DNA from: Leptobrachium leishanense
Taxonomy: Eukaryota > Chordata > Amphibia > Anura > Megophryidae
DNA: 64,000 nt
NCBI GenBank assembly: GCA_009667805.1
Contig: CM019064.1
Location: forward strand, 380,057,120-380,121,119
Direction of reading: 5' to 3'
Positions 44,387 to 54,226 of the stretch are shown here, one piece after another. Below the pieces are notes generated by a model. It was given only the letters and a program-made list of their open reading frames with translations. It had not been told where the DNA came from and ran no database searches. The translations under genes and the position numbers were made by a program. Every line of letters starts with the position of its first letter. Position 1 is the first letter of the stretch.

Positions 44387-45299
44387 CAGCAATGGCATCA
44401 CATGGAAGAGAAATGGCACAAAGCCTGAGAAAGAAAATACTTTCTTTACACAAGAACGGCGAAGCTACAAGAAGATCAGCAAAACTTTACTTATCAGTCA
44501 GAATACTGTAGCAAAATGTATACTAGGTGCGCAGCAACCGTCTCACAGAGACGTACAGGCCGTCCACGGAAGGTCACCTCAACAGGAGCATCTTCTGATG
44601 AGAAGGGTTGAAGAAAATAACCTTGCAGTTAGCGAGAGGTGGTCATTGCAGTTAGCGAAAGGAGTAGAAAGCCAAATTGTGGCGATTGTTTCCCGTGACA
44701 GAATATGGCATACACTGCAGAGGAATGGCACGCATGGATGTTGTCCAAGAAGGAAGCTTCTCCTACAGCCTATGTACAAAAAAGCCCACCTAGAATTTGC
44801 CAGGGCCCATGCTGAAAAAGAAGACTACTGGGACTCTGTACCCTGGAGAGATGAGATCGAGATAAATGGTTTTGAAACTGATGGCGTTGCAAAGGATGGT
44901 GCTTACAGTGAAACATGGTGGTGGCCGTGTCCTTCTGTGGAGCTGCATGAGTGCTGTGTCGGGGAGCTGCACTTCATTGATGGTATCATGAATTCACAGA
45001 TGTTCTGCTCTATATCGAAAGGGAAGATGCTACCATCTCTCCGTTCCCTTGGTCGTCGTAAACTTTTCCAACTTGACAATGATCTAAAACATACATCTAA
45101 GGTCACTGTTGCATTTCTGAAGAAGAACAGGGTGGAAGTGATTCAGTGGTCAAGTATGTCTCCTTATCTGAACCCAATCGAACACCTATGGGGAATTCTG
45201 AAGAGGCAAGTTGAGCATCACTCTCCATCCAGCATCCAGGCTGTAAAAGAGGTCGTTCTTGAAGAACGGAAAAAGCTAGATGTTGTTCTACAAAACTCA
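44387..45299 (+). pseudogene. Tc1-like DDE transposase B, inactivated
   Basis: A long open frame (starting within the LTR end and running to the CAGGG insertion) encodes most of a Tc1-type transposase. N-terminal helix-turn-helix: RRSYKKISKTLLISQNTVAK (44455-44515). After a frameshifted stretch, RDRIWHTLQRNGTHGCCPRRKL leads to the catalytic domain. First aspartate in SVPWRDEIEINGFETDG (about 44835-44885; normally WSDETKxxLFGSDG). Second in LFQLDNDLKHTSK (45065-45103; normally QDNDPKH). Third residue, glutamate, in LNPIEHLWGILKRQ (45169-45210). All three catalytic residues are still there, but frameshifts in the N-terminal and middle parts and loss of the true C-terminus to the CAGGG insertion (45300) make it non-functional. 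Confidence 0.8.
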
Positions 45300-46213
45300 C
45301 AGGGTTATTCAAAGAGAATCGAAAAGTCACCGCACGTTCTTTGACTTTTCGTTCTCTTCAATTCGGTGCGATTTGGCGATCCCAATTCGGCAACCCTGCG
45401 ATGTATTCAGCAAGCACCACAGGGCCGTCGTAGTGCAGGGAAAAGCCGTCACAAAACCCGACGAACACTCACCGCAAAACCTGGCGAATGCACACCAAAA
45501 CCCGCAAAAACATCAGGATTAACCCGCCGAACACGCCAGAGAAACCCGAGCAGCCGCCGATCACAGCGCAGAGCAGCAGCCGGAAAAAACCGACACCGCA
45601 GACGAATGGAGTGAAGAAAAAAAAAAAACGTTACGCTTGAATGTTTGACAAGTGAAACGCTGTTTGCAAAGAAACTACAGAACAAAAATGTCTGAAATTT
45701 ACATATAAGATCCAATGAATGATAATAGAAAGGGCTGTTACAGAAAAAAGGATTTAAAAAAAAATCGGGAAAAAAAATAAATTCGGAAAAAAAATCCTGA
45801 AAAATGCCTAAACGATCCAAAAAAATCTATACATAAAGAGACTTTTTACTGCAGAATATTATAATCAACGGTTTATTAGATATTGAATTAAAACAGGAAT
45901 ATTTTTAACATTTAAAAATTTAACATTCAGGATTTGCCTGAATAAATCTGCTGCATGAAACCACCGAAAAGCAGGGCAATTCGGCAACTTTTCACTGCTG
46001 GTTTTTGTTCTCTGAATAGATGAAGCATTGCTTCTCTATGGGGATTTCACTGCCCTTGAACAGGCAACGCACAGGCACTGTATGTGCAGGCAATTCGCCA
46101 ACATTTGGCTAACTGCCTGCTCCCTGAATAGCCGAATGGCCAAGAAAGGTAAGCGAACGCTGAATTTCACTGTTCGGTTACCTTTCGGCCACAATTCTCT
46201 TTGAATAACCCTG
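45300..46213. mobile_element. CAGGG-type element, copy 4 (reverse orientation)
   Basis: Starts CAGGGTTATTCAAAGAGAAT then the CGAAAAGTCACCG hairpin arm, and ends with the GGTAAGCGAACGCTGA / GTTCGGTTACC hairpin and AATAACCCTG. 914 bp. The flanks (TCA, TAT) do not give a clear duplication. Confidence 0.85.
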
Positions 46214-46239
46214 TATGTTTTGTCAGAATTTTGGAAATT

Positions 46240-46308
46240 ATTTATTTATAAAGTATTTTACCAGGAAGGATACATTGAGATTTCTCTCGTTTTCAAGTAT
46301 GTACTGGG
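46240..46308 (-). mobile_element. 69-bp 5'-truncated LINE insert
   Basis: The ACCAGGAAGGATACATTGAG tail of the LINE family at 23356, flanked by AAATT on both sides (46235-46239, 46309-46313), inserted in the 3' part of the Tc1-like element. Confidence 0.75.
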
Positions 46309-46425
46309 AAATTGCTCTTGTGTTCATTGATATATTAATTAAAATCTTACTTTTCAAAAGGGGTGTACTCATTTATGCTGAGCAGTGTGTGTATTTGTAT
46401 GTGCTACAGTGAAATATGACTTTAA

Positions 46426-47606
46426 CCCTTTCGCTGCTGAGGCGTTTCACGCCCCTGTGCTGAGGTCATTTTTACCGGTTTCGCTCATCATGTTTAAACG
46501 TGTTTTTAAGGCTTATTTTAGTATATGACCCAGACATATTATATATCGTTCTTTCCGTCAGACTCGGTAGATTCATAATATGTCATTATTATATGTATAC
46601 GTTATGTCATGTCTGTATATTATAACAAAAAATGCAATAAAATATGTATTTTCAATAATTTACAATGTGTAAAGTGTTTTTTTTCCACATTTTAACATGC
46701 GAGCAATTGCGGTTATATTTTGTATGGGGTGCGCTTGTTAAAAAAATTAGAGATGGGGTCTCGTTACATTTTTTTTTGGGGAAAATTACACTATTTTTAA
46801 CAAACGCACCGCATACAAAAATCGTTAGTGCAGCATCATTGTTCACATTATAATTGAAATGGGAACAATATTGCTGCATTAACAAACCAAAAAAAAAAAA
46901 AAAAGTGTTTATTTTTTTTTTATAATTTTTTTGACAAACTTTTTCACTTTCATGTTTGGTATCGTTGGAACGGCCATGCTCTGGCCGATCCAACCATACC
47001 AAACATTAACCCCTAACTGCCACGGATCGGGAGATAGGGAGTTCATTGGAACTCCCTATCTCCACAGTTGGTGGCAGTTAGGGGTTAAGTCCAGGACTGG
47101 CGTCATTGTGCTACGCACGATGACGCCAGTCCTCAGTGGGAGTTCCCGGAGGCTTGGCCGACATCCAAGATGTCGGCCAGCTCCGGGAAAGGATCGCGAA
47201 CCGGCGCTTTTCAGCGCCGATTCGCGATCCAGTTCCCCAGGGGTTAATGCCAGGCACCATTTGGAAGGGCAGGCTGTGCCCTTCCAAATGATGCCTGGGT
47301 TAACCCCCGCAGAGCCGCCGAACGGGAGGGAGAGAGGTCCGAAGGACCTCCCCCCTCCCTTTCAGGCGCCTCCTCCGCACATGCGGGGGGGGCGCCTGAA
47401 TTAGGTGTCATCGCGCTGCCGCGATGACACCTAACTCCAGCGGCTGCGGTCCCGGATGCCGGGCTGACATCGAGGATGTCAGCCCGCACCGGGGGGGCCA
47501 GCGATCGGCCGGAACCCGGCCGAACGCTGACCCCAATGGGAGGACGCCTCCGCATACCAGCGGGAATGCTGAGGACGCGCTGAGCGCGTCCTCAGCATTG
47601 AAGTGG
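46426..47606. mobile_element. TTAA-flanked hairpin-ladder element (piggyBac-type)
   Basis: Flanked by TTAA (46422-46425, 47607-47610). Tips CCCTTTCGCTGCTGAGG and CCTCAGCATTGAAGTGG are inverted with a few mismatches. The left half (to about 46990) is AT-rich and shared with 22154 and 37931. The right half is a GC-rich chain of about ten consecutive hairpins (47000-47600). No transposase. TTAA targets with CCC tips are characteristic of piggyBac. Confidence 0.75.
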
Positions 47607-47625
47607 TTAAATAGCATTTAAATGT

Positions 47626-48030
47626 CACAGACCACAAGATTCTCCACTCTGCACCCCGGAACCAGCATAAGCGTACACTGACCAACACCCCGGAACCAGC
47701 ATAAGCATACACTGACCATCACAGACCACAAGATTCTCCACTCTACACCCCGGAACCAGCATGAGCATACACTGACCAACACCCCAGAACCAGCATAAGC
47801 ATACACTGACCATCACAGACCACAAGATTCTCCACTCTGCACACCGGAACCAGCATAAGCATACACTGACCAACACCTCGGAACCAGCATAAGCATACAC
47901 TGACCATCACAGACCACAAGTTTTCCACTCTGCACCCCGGAACCAGCATGAGCATACACTGACCAACACCCCAGAACCAGCATAAGCATACACTGACCAT
48001 CACAGACCACAAGATTCTCCACTCTGCCGT
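47626..48030. repeat. 94-bp tandem array
   Basis: About 4.3 copies with starts at 47626, 47720, 47814, 47908 and 48001. Each unit has CACAGACCACAAGATTCTCC and two copies of GGAACCAGCATAAGCATACA. Overlapping minus-strand open frames across it are repeat artefacts. Confidence 0.95.
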
Positions 48031-48390
48031 CCCACCCTCCCACTCAGGCCTGGACCATAATTTAAGGGCTCCTTTACAGCTGTTTCCACTTCTCTTTCTA
48101 ACTACCTTTACTCAGCCCAAGCTTCTGGTCTGTCCCATGCAACCATCACAACATTTCTTCTAGCAACCAGCTTCACCTTCCCTCTGCTCCCATCTGTTTC
48201 ACTTACCCCGTCCCTTAGATTGTAAGCTCACGGGATGTCTGGCCGAGCACTTGGTTAAAGTGCTGTACTTCCTAGACAAGCTATCCTTTGGGCAGTCTTT
48301 TCCTTATTTATCATGTATGTCTCATGTTTGTGCTTCCCCATTGTACAGCGCTACGGAATATGCTGGCGCTTTATAAATAAAGGATAATAA
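48031..48390 (+). mobile_element. L2-type LINE 3' tail
   Basis: TTAGATTGTAAGCTCACGGG, then TTGTACAGCGCTACGGAATA, then GCGCTTTATAAATAAAGG and (ATAATA)n: the 3' UTR form seen inverted at 59888-60060. No coding part remains. Confidence 0.65.
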
Positions 48391-48733
48391 TAATAAATAA
48401 AATGTGATGAGCAAAACTGGTGAAAAGGAGTTGAGGACACAGGCGTGAAATGGCTTCACAGCAAAAGGATTCAAAAATATTATCAACAAAATACTTGACC
48501 TCCACTTAAAATAATGCAGGAATGTCATTTATAAACCACTGAAATGCCTTCTAGATTTCAACATTTGCAAACACATTCAGTTCTTTCTGCTTGTTGCTTT
48601 TTTTATACAGGAAAATGTGCAGAAAACAAATACGAACAAATATTATTGCAATGAAAAAATGAGTTCCCTGCCTTCTATTAAACAAGAGGTGACTAGTGGT
48701 ATGCACTGCCTCTAGACTTTGAGATATACAGTA
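48391..48733. other. Unassigned AT-rich DNA
   Basis: No supported feature. Confidence 0.45.
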
Positions 48734-49021
48734 ACTAGACACAGGCCCGGATTAAGATCTCTATGGGCCTGGAGCCAGTGGCGTCACTAGGGTTGGTGTC
48801 ACCCTGTGCGGCAACTTATGGTGTCACCCCCCCCCCCCGAGTTTTACAGATTTTTTTTAACTACTCTTACTCCTAAATCAGTACTCCCATATAACACTGA
48901 ATGCTCATACACACAGCGCACATTACTGTGAGGTTTATTGCTGTGGAGCTCTCTCATATGCTCACACAAATTTTTGCCAACTGCCAGCAAGTACGTTGCC
49001 TGTTCGAAGGCAGTGAAAGCA

Positions 49022-49905
49022 CACATGGATATATATTGCTCCCAGCAGCTCTGGATATAATGCCCCCAGCAGCTCACCCATGGATATATATTGCCCCCAG
49101 CTCACATATGGATATATTGCCCCCAGCTCACAATTATATTTTGCCCCCAGCAGCTCACCCATGGATATATATTGCCCCAGCTCACATATGGATATATTGC
49201 GCCTCAGCTCACATATGGATATATTGCCCCAGACCAGCTCACACATGGATATATTGCCCCCAGACCAGCTCACACATGGATATTGCCCCAGCTCTCATGG
49301 ATATTGCCCCAGCTCTCATGGATATGTCCCCAGCTCTCATGGATATGTCCCCAGCACACATGGATACTGCCCCAGCTCACATGGATATGCCCCAGCTTAC
49401 ATGGATATGCCCCAGCTCTCATGGATATGCCCCAGCAGCTCTCATGGATATTGCCCCCAGCTCATGGATATGCCCCAGCAGCTCTCATGGATATTGCCAT
49501 CAGCTCATGGATATTCCCCAGGAGCTCTCATGGATATGCCCCAGGAGCTCTCATGGATATGCCCCAGCTCCTCTCATGGATATGCCCCAGCAGCTCTCAT
49601 GGATATGCCCCAGCAGCTCTCATGGATATTGCCCCAAGCTCCTCTCATGGATATTGCCCCAGCTCCTCTCATGGATATGCCCCAGCTCATGGATATTGCC
49701 CCAGCTCCTCTCATGGATATTGCCCCAGTTCCTCTCATGGATATACTGCCCCAGCTCCTCTCATGGATCTACTGCCCCAGCTCCTCTCATGGATTTTGCC
49801 CCAGCTCCTCTCATTGATACTGCCCCCAGGTCCTCTCATGGATAATGCTCCCAGCTCCTCTCGTTGATAATGCCCCCAGCTCCTCTCATTGATATTGCCC
49901 CCAGC
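49022..49905. repeat. Short-period minisatellite (CTCATGGATATTGCCCCAG)
   Basis: About 35 units of 20-30 bp with the core CTCATGGATATTGCCCCAG, becoming more regular towards the right. Because unit length varies and the sequence lacks stops, three plus frames stay open for 245-314 residues (repeats of MDIAPAP, SHGYCPS and LSWICPS). There is no protein-coding support. Confidence 0.92.
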
Positions 49906-50193
49906 TCACCTCCTGCCGCCGCCGCGTGTTCGGCTCCCTCTGAGCGTCCGGCGGCATGGAGCTTGGGCACTCGCCTGGGGGAGCCACGTGACCAGCCGCG
50001 ATCTTGCGAGAATTCGGCTGGTGACGTGTTTCCCCCAGGCGAGCGCCGAAGCTCCATAGCTTCGGACGCTCGCAGGGAGCCGAACACTGCGTCGCAGGGT
50101 GAGACACCCGCCCTTAGGGTGACGGTGTCACCCTAAGGGGGGGTGTCACCTGGTGCGGGCCGCACCCCCCGCCCCCACATTGCGACGCCAGTG
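49906..50193. other. GC-rich right part of the inner hAT element
   Basis: Includes a large inverted repeat: GGCATGGAGCTTGGGCACTC / GAGCGCCGAAGCTCCATAGC and GCTGGTGACGTGTTTCCCCC / GGGGGAGCCACGTGACCAGC (49950-50075). Confidence 0.6.
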
Positions 50194-50350
50194 CCTGGAG
50201 CTGAAGATTTTGGTGGGCTTTTTTTTTTGGAATTTAGTGAAATGAAAACATATTTTAGGTTATTTAATCATGCGGATACGGGTATATCTAACCAGGCAGA
50301 TACTGTGTGATTAATTTTTCATTCAGATTTCAATAAGTTAAAAAGTGTAA

Positions 50351-51886
50351 GGGGGGCGTGGCTGACCATGCAGGGGACCAGACGTGCTTCTGCTGAGCTC
50401 CGTCTGGAATCGCTGGCGACAGCGGTTTTGGACCGAATTCCTCGTTTAATTTGCCCCACAGGGAGTCTCTGTATGGTCGGCCACCGGGAGGAGTGCTTTG
50501 GAGCCGGTTCGGTCCCCCCTCCAGAGCATGGCGGAGATTGCGGCCTTGTCCCACAGCGGAGGCGTTCAGGCGTCGGCCATCTTGAGGCCTATCACCGGGA
50601 TCAGTCTCGGACCGTTTCGGGCTTTCCAAACTTCCCCCGGCGGTTTTACCTGGATGGGTGGTCAGCTGTAGCGGCTCGGAGGATGGAGGGCCCCATCTTC
50701 TGAACGCGGCGGCGGCCGCAGCGTCTGGGCTGCTGGAGGAACGAGCTGGCACGACATGGAGACAGCCAATGCTCCCTCCTCGTGTTGGAGCCCTGGAGGC
50801 CATGTCTGCGGACTTGGATGAGTGCCTGGTGATGGTGCCTGACACCGAGGGGAACCAGATTGCTACAGGCTCCTGGCGACCACAGATGGCGGAGCTGCAT
50901 GGAGGTCGGGAGGAGACGGAGGACTTAACTGAACGTCCGGAGCTGACGGAGGTGCCTCCTGGACGGATGGTGGTCCTCCCTGCTGCGGTAACAGAGGACG
51001 CAACTGGAGGTGAGCTGGTCCCAGAAGTCAGGGAAGAGGGGCATGGGACACCGGCGACGCCGCACGCGAGCCCACCGCCGCATGATGGAGTGGAGGTGTT
51101 GCCAGATACGTCGCAGACCGAGGTGGAGGTGATGCCTGCTGCCGGAGTGTGCCCCATAGGAGGAAAGAGAAGTGTGCCTAGGCCTCATGGAGCTGTCTCC
51201 GCTGTGATCACACTACTACGGGGATGCCTTTCCTTGCCTGCCCCGCGGCGACCGCTGTTTCGGGACACTGGATGAGAGCAGTCTATTGTTTTTTCCTGCC
51301 TGATGACTATCCGTTGTAATTACCTCTCCACTTTTTTTTTTTGTTTTTTAATGCCGTGATTTTTGCTTCTCGCACCCCCCCTCCCCCCCCCGCTCTCTGC
51401 TACGACTACGTCTTGAGATCTTCTTTGCTGAGGACGTTTATGCTTCTTTGACACTTTCAGAAGATTTAAAGCGGTTTTGATTTTACTCTTACTGTACGCT
51501 TTGTAGTTATGCAACCCCCCCTTGTCTTTTTCTGTTTTGCAGATGCCTTCTGACACCCCTCCCCCCCCTTTTTTTTTTTTTTTTTTCCCTCCCTTATATT
51601 TTATTTTATTACTGCGCAGTCTCTGTGGACATTTGCGTTATTTTTATTTATCTATTTTTGGGCTGCGTAGTGGATGTCTCCGGCTGGGGACACCCCAATG
51701 GAAAGTTTATGCACGATGCCATCTGAGTGTTTTTACGTCTTCGACCCATTGCTTTATGTCCCTGTGTGTTTATTATTGCTGGCGGGATAATTCTTCAGAT
51801 GACATATGGCCCTGCGTGGCTAACTTACAATGTTGATTTCATGATGTCTATGCTAAAATTCTAAAATAAAGAATTATAAAAAAAAA
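50351..51886 (+). mobile_element. Full-length-looking poly(A) retroposon, L1-like, unrecognised
   Basis: Starts GGGGGGCGTGGCTGACCATG and ends CTAAAATAAAGAATTATAAA plus an A-run, with AATAAA at 51864-51869. It is flanked by AAAAAGTGTAA on both sides (50340-50350, 51887-51897), a target duplication of the size made by L1 target-primed insertion. The first 900 bp are GC-rich and open; the rest is pyrimidine-rich and non-coding. There is no reverse transcriptase. A GGGGGCGTGGC 5' end resembles L1 5' UTRs of lower vertebrates, so it may be an L1-mobilised or internally deleted L1 derivative. Confidence 0.65.
50658..51275 (+). CDS. Unrecognised 205-residue ORF in the retroposon
   Basis: An uninterrupted frame of 205 codons in the GC-rich half of the retroposon, starting at an ATG after a purine-rich stretch and stopping before the poly(T)/poly(C) part. 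The translation is acidic and rich in E, P, G and V (for example DLTERPELTEVPPGRM and DTSQTEVEVMPAAGV). I recognise no coiled coil, RNA-recognition motif or zinc knuckle, so there is no direct evidence that it is an L1 ORF1 protein. An overlapping upstream frame (50368-50703) is also open. The region is GC-rich, where stops are rare, so it may be a chance ORF. It could also be the truncated front of an L1 ORF1. Confidence 0.25.
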   Translation: MVSCSGSEDGGPHLLNAAAAAASGLLEERAGTTWRQPMLPPRVGALEAMSADLDECLVMVPDTEGNQIATGSWRPQMAELHGGREETEDLTERPELTEVPPGRMVVLPAAVTEDATGGELVPEVREEGHGTPATPHASPPPHDGVEVLPDTSQTEVEVMPAAGVCPIGGKRSVPRPHGAVSAVITLLRGCLSLPAPRRPLFRDTG

Positions 51887-51897
51887 AAAAAGTGTAA

Positions 51898-52058
51898 AAT
51901 TTATTTTCCCGTTTTATCATACAAACCTTTGTGGTTATATATTCTATAGGGCATTCTTGTAAAAAAAAAATGTTAAATAGGAACCTGTTACTGCATTTTT
52001 CTGAGAAAATATACAATTTTAACCAAAAAGTGAAAAAAATAAATGAAATATTTCCCCA
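51898..52058. repeat. TTAACCC-family body fragment
   Basis: GTGGTTATATATTCTATAGG and GAACCTGTTACTGCATTTTT parallel GCGGTTATATTTTGTATGGG and GGGGTCTCGTTACATTTTTT at 46706-46775. It continues the body upstream of the retroposon insertion (50293-50350). Confidence 0.5.
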
Positions 52059-52787
52059 GGGCTCTATTACATTCTTGGAGCAAATTCATACGCGCAGCGC
52101 ATTTTTTTTTTTAGCGCAGCGTCAAACGTAAATACGTGTAAATTAACGCTGGTATTACGATCCGAGCGCATGTTTTCATCCGTCAAAAAATATCTTGCGT
52201 AAAAAAGACGCGCAAAAACGTGCGCCCATTAAGGTTACGTGCAGAAATCGGTGGGCAGACTGTTTTTTCACGCGATTCAGCCAATCAGAATTAAGAACCA
52301 CAATTGTCTCCCGTTCAGTTTTTCCTCCTGCCAAAATCAATCTGAGTATATATGCTGCAGCAATAATAAAAACACGCACAACTTCTCTATTTTATTGTTT
52401 GGGTATGTGTAGAATGTGTAACTATACTGTGCTGTATTTTTTTTTTTTCGTGCTGGTGTATTTAGTTTCGGCCAGAACGTTCAGATTTGCATTTACCACA
52501 AGCTTTTAAAAGATGTTAAAATTATGTGTGCAAACGTCGTTCGTAAAATGTTGCGCATCGATTGTAATACATCCGCGTACCAGCGCAAGAACGCATTTGC
52601 GCTCATAATGTTATGTATGGGATGCGCACACGAATTTGAGTTTGCGCAGGGTCACTCACGTTAGACGTTAATGTGCATCGTATGCGCGAACGTCGTAATA
52701 CAACGTTCAGCACAAATGGTTTTTCCCCTCACGTAAATGCGTTTTTGCGCACGCGCGCATTTTTGCACGAAGACTGTAATAGGGCCC
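52059..52787. mobile_element. CpG-rich MITE (GGGCTCTATTACA ends)
   Basis: Ends GGGCTCTATTACATTC and GACTGTAATAGGGCCC are inverted, bounding 729 bp unusually rich in GCGC and ACG motifs. Flanks CCA and CCT do not give a clear duplication. Related ends occur at 54227-54935. Confidence 0.65.
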
Positions 52788-53214
52788 CCTGTGTTTTGGA
52801 ACATGTTTTTTTTACGAATAATATGACTATGTATAAAACACTGACCTTGCTCCCAGTGTGGGAGATGAGAAGGTGAGTAATGGCAGTGGTATTGCTCATT
52901 TTATATGTGACAAATGGAATGCCATCGCTTTGGAACTAAAAATAAATACTAATACTAAAACTAAAAATTAGTTTTTTCTTTTAGATTTTACTTGGTCAGG
53001 TTTGGTATTAATGCAAAGGCCAACTCTGTCCTGTCCAATGACACCTCACCTGACCTTGTGAGGTGTAAAGGTTAGTGATGCAGGGGTCTAAAGTTCCCCG
53101 CAGTGCTCTTCGCTGCAGTGTGGCAGTTTAGGTTTTTGATGTAACAAATCATAACAATGGATTGTACCATCACCCATCACCTCCACACTTGTTGGTGACA
53201 TGAGAAATGTGATA
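52788..53214. other. Remaining interior of the outer hAT element
   Basis: No coding or clear repeat structure. GTGGGAGATGAGAAGGTGAG (52857-52876) is unremarkable. Confidence 0.35.
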
Positions 53215-53420
53215 GTTAGTTAGTGCATCATCATTGTTTACGTTATAATTGAAAAGTGAAAAATATTACTGTTGGAAAGAAAAAGAAAATTTTTATTATT
53301 ATTTTTTTACTTAAAACCTGGTCTTGTTTGACATCAGTGGAAAGGCCGTGCTCTGGCCTTTCCAGTGATACCTCACTTGACCCTTTAGCTGCTATGGAGT
53401 TGGAGATACATGGGTCCAAA
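53215..53420. repeat. TTAACCC-family body fragment
   Basis: GTGCATCATCATTGTTTACG, TATAATTGAAAAGTG and GGAAAGGCCGTGCTCTGGCC parallel the copies at 37931 and 46426. Confidence 0.5.
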
Positions 53421-53517
53421 TGCAGACATAGTTATCCTTTCTCTGGTCCTATTCTGAGGCATGGGCCTGGAGCTGCTGCTCCATCTGCCCCTATGTTAAT
53501 CCGGCCCTAACTAGACA

Positions 53518-54223
53518 GTTATGTGAAAGAGTATTGATACCTGGTGAGTAGAACATTTCTAGTGCTCATGGTGTGAAAGCATAGTGTTTGTGTGTGCATG
53601 GGGGGGTCATTTCACCACCAGCTTCCCAGACCCAAGAGACCCCAATTACCCATATCAGTTTATTTTATGAATTTGTTTAAATTGTTTGCCCATTGAATGA
53701 TAGCTTCTGCCACCAGTGATGACATATGGAACATTTCAGGTGTTTCAATAAAACAATGCATTGCAACTGCCATCGTGCTCAAACATTAGATGGCTAACAG
53801 AGCATAGGGGAAGATGTAGTCAACAACATCTGTAGTCGAATAATTGGCCTGTCGCTGCTCAGTGTTTGTCATAAAATAACCCTGTGACCGTAGTTACTGT
53901 AGATGCAGGATGGCAGACAAGTACACCGTGGGGACAACACATTAACGAAATGTAAACAAGTAGAGTCTTGAAAACATACTTCCTGCTAAAACGGGCCTCA
54001 TTTTCTGTCCCTGCATACTGTGATGAAAGCAATCATTATTCAGTACACACCATGGTCCACATTCCACTTTATATGAGAAAAAAAAGTATTAAAAGGACAG
54101 GAACATAAAAAAAAGTCAAACAATACAGTATATGGCAGAAAGTAAAATAATTTGTCAAACACATCCCAAAATACACTAAGCTTTATAAATCACAAATTGA
54201 TTCTGTGCTGTATATGAACAAAT
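53518..54223. other. Unassigned DNA
   Basis: No supported gene or repeat. Confidence 0.45.
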
Positions 54224-54226
54224 ATA

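Larger units (their letters stand above)
43138..46387 (+). mobile_element. Tc1-like transposon relic B with three later insertions
   Basis: TIR tips: left CAGTGCTCAGCATAAATGAG, right CTCATTTATGCTGAGCAGTG. The 3.25 kb includes a solo LTR (43514-44381), a CAGGG element (45300-46213) and a 69-bp LINE insert (46240-46308). Without these the element is about 1.4 kb, normal for Tc1. Confidence 0.85.
48776..50193. mobile_element. Inner hAT-type element (CAGTGGCGTCAC family)
   Basis: Tips CAGTGGCGTCACTAGGG and GCGACGCCAGTG, with an exact 8-bp duplication CCTGGAGC (48768-48775, 50194-50201). The near-terminal parts are inverted too: GGTGTCACCCTGTGCGG against CCTGGTGCGGGCCGCACC. It holds one unit of the shared ~60-bp repeat (48898-48965), a piece of CAGGG-type sequence (CAACTGCCAGCAAGTACG), and the array at 49022-49905. 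Confidence 0.85.
48742..53509. mobile_element. Outer hAT-type element (GGCCCGGATTAA ends) with nested inserts
   Basis: Tips CAGGCCCGGATTAAG and GTTAATCCGGCCCTA are inverted. The flanks are the exact 8-bp duplication ACTAGACA (48734-48741, 53510-53517). The 4.77 kb include an inner hAT element, a poly(A) retroposon and a MITE. The rest matches the AT-rich body of the TTAACCC family (for example 51898-52050 and 53215-53420), showing that one element carries another's sequence. No transposase. Confidence 0.8.

Noticed and set aside
44376..45344. 322-codon frame as an active transposase gene
   Set aside because: It begins within the end of the inserted LTR, its N-terminal and middle parts are frame-shifted relative to the family, and its last residues come from the CAGGG insertion.
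47618..48043. Cysteine-rich minus-strand frames (GSGVLVSVCLCWF repeats) as a repeat protein
   Set aside because: They are translations of a 94-bp tandem array in several frames.
50330..51157. 275-codon minus-strand frame across the retroposon
   Set aside because: It is a GC-rich antisense shadow with no start context or motif and runs opposite to the poly(A) tail.
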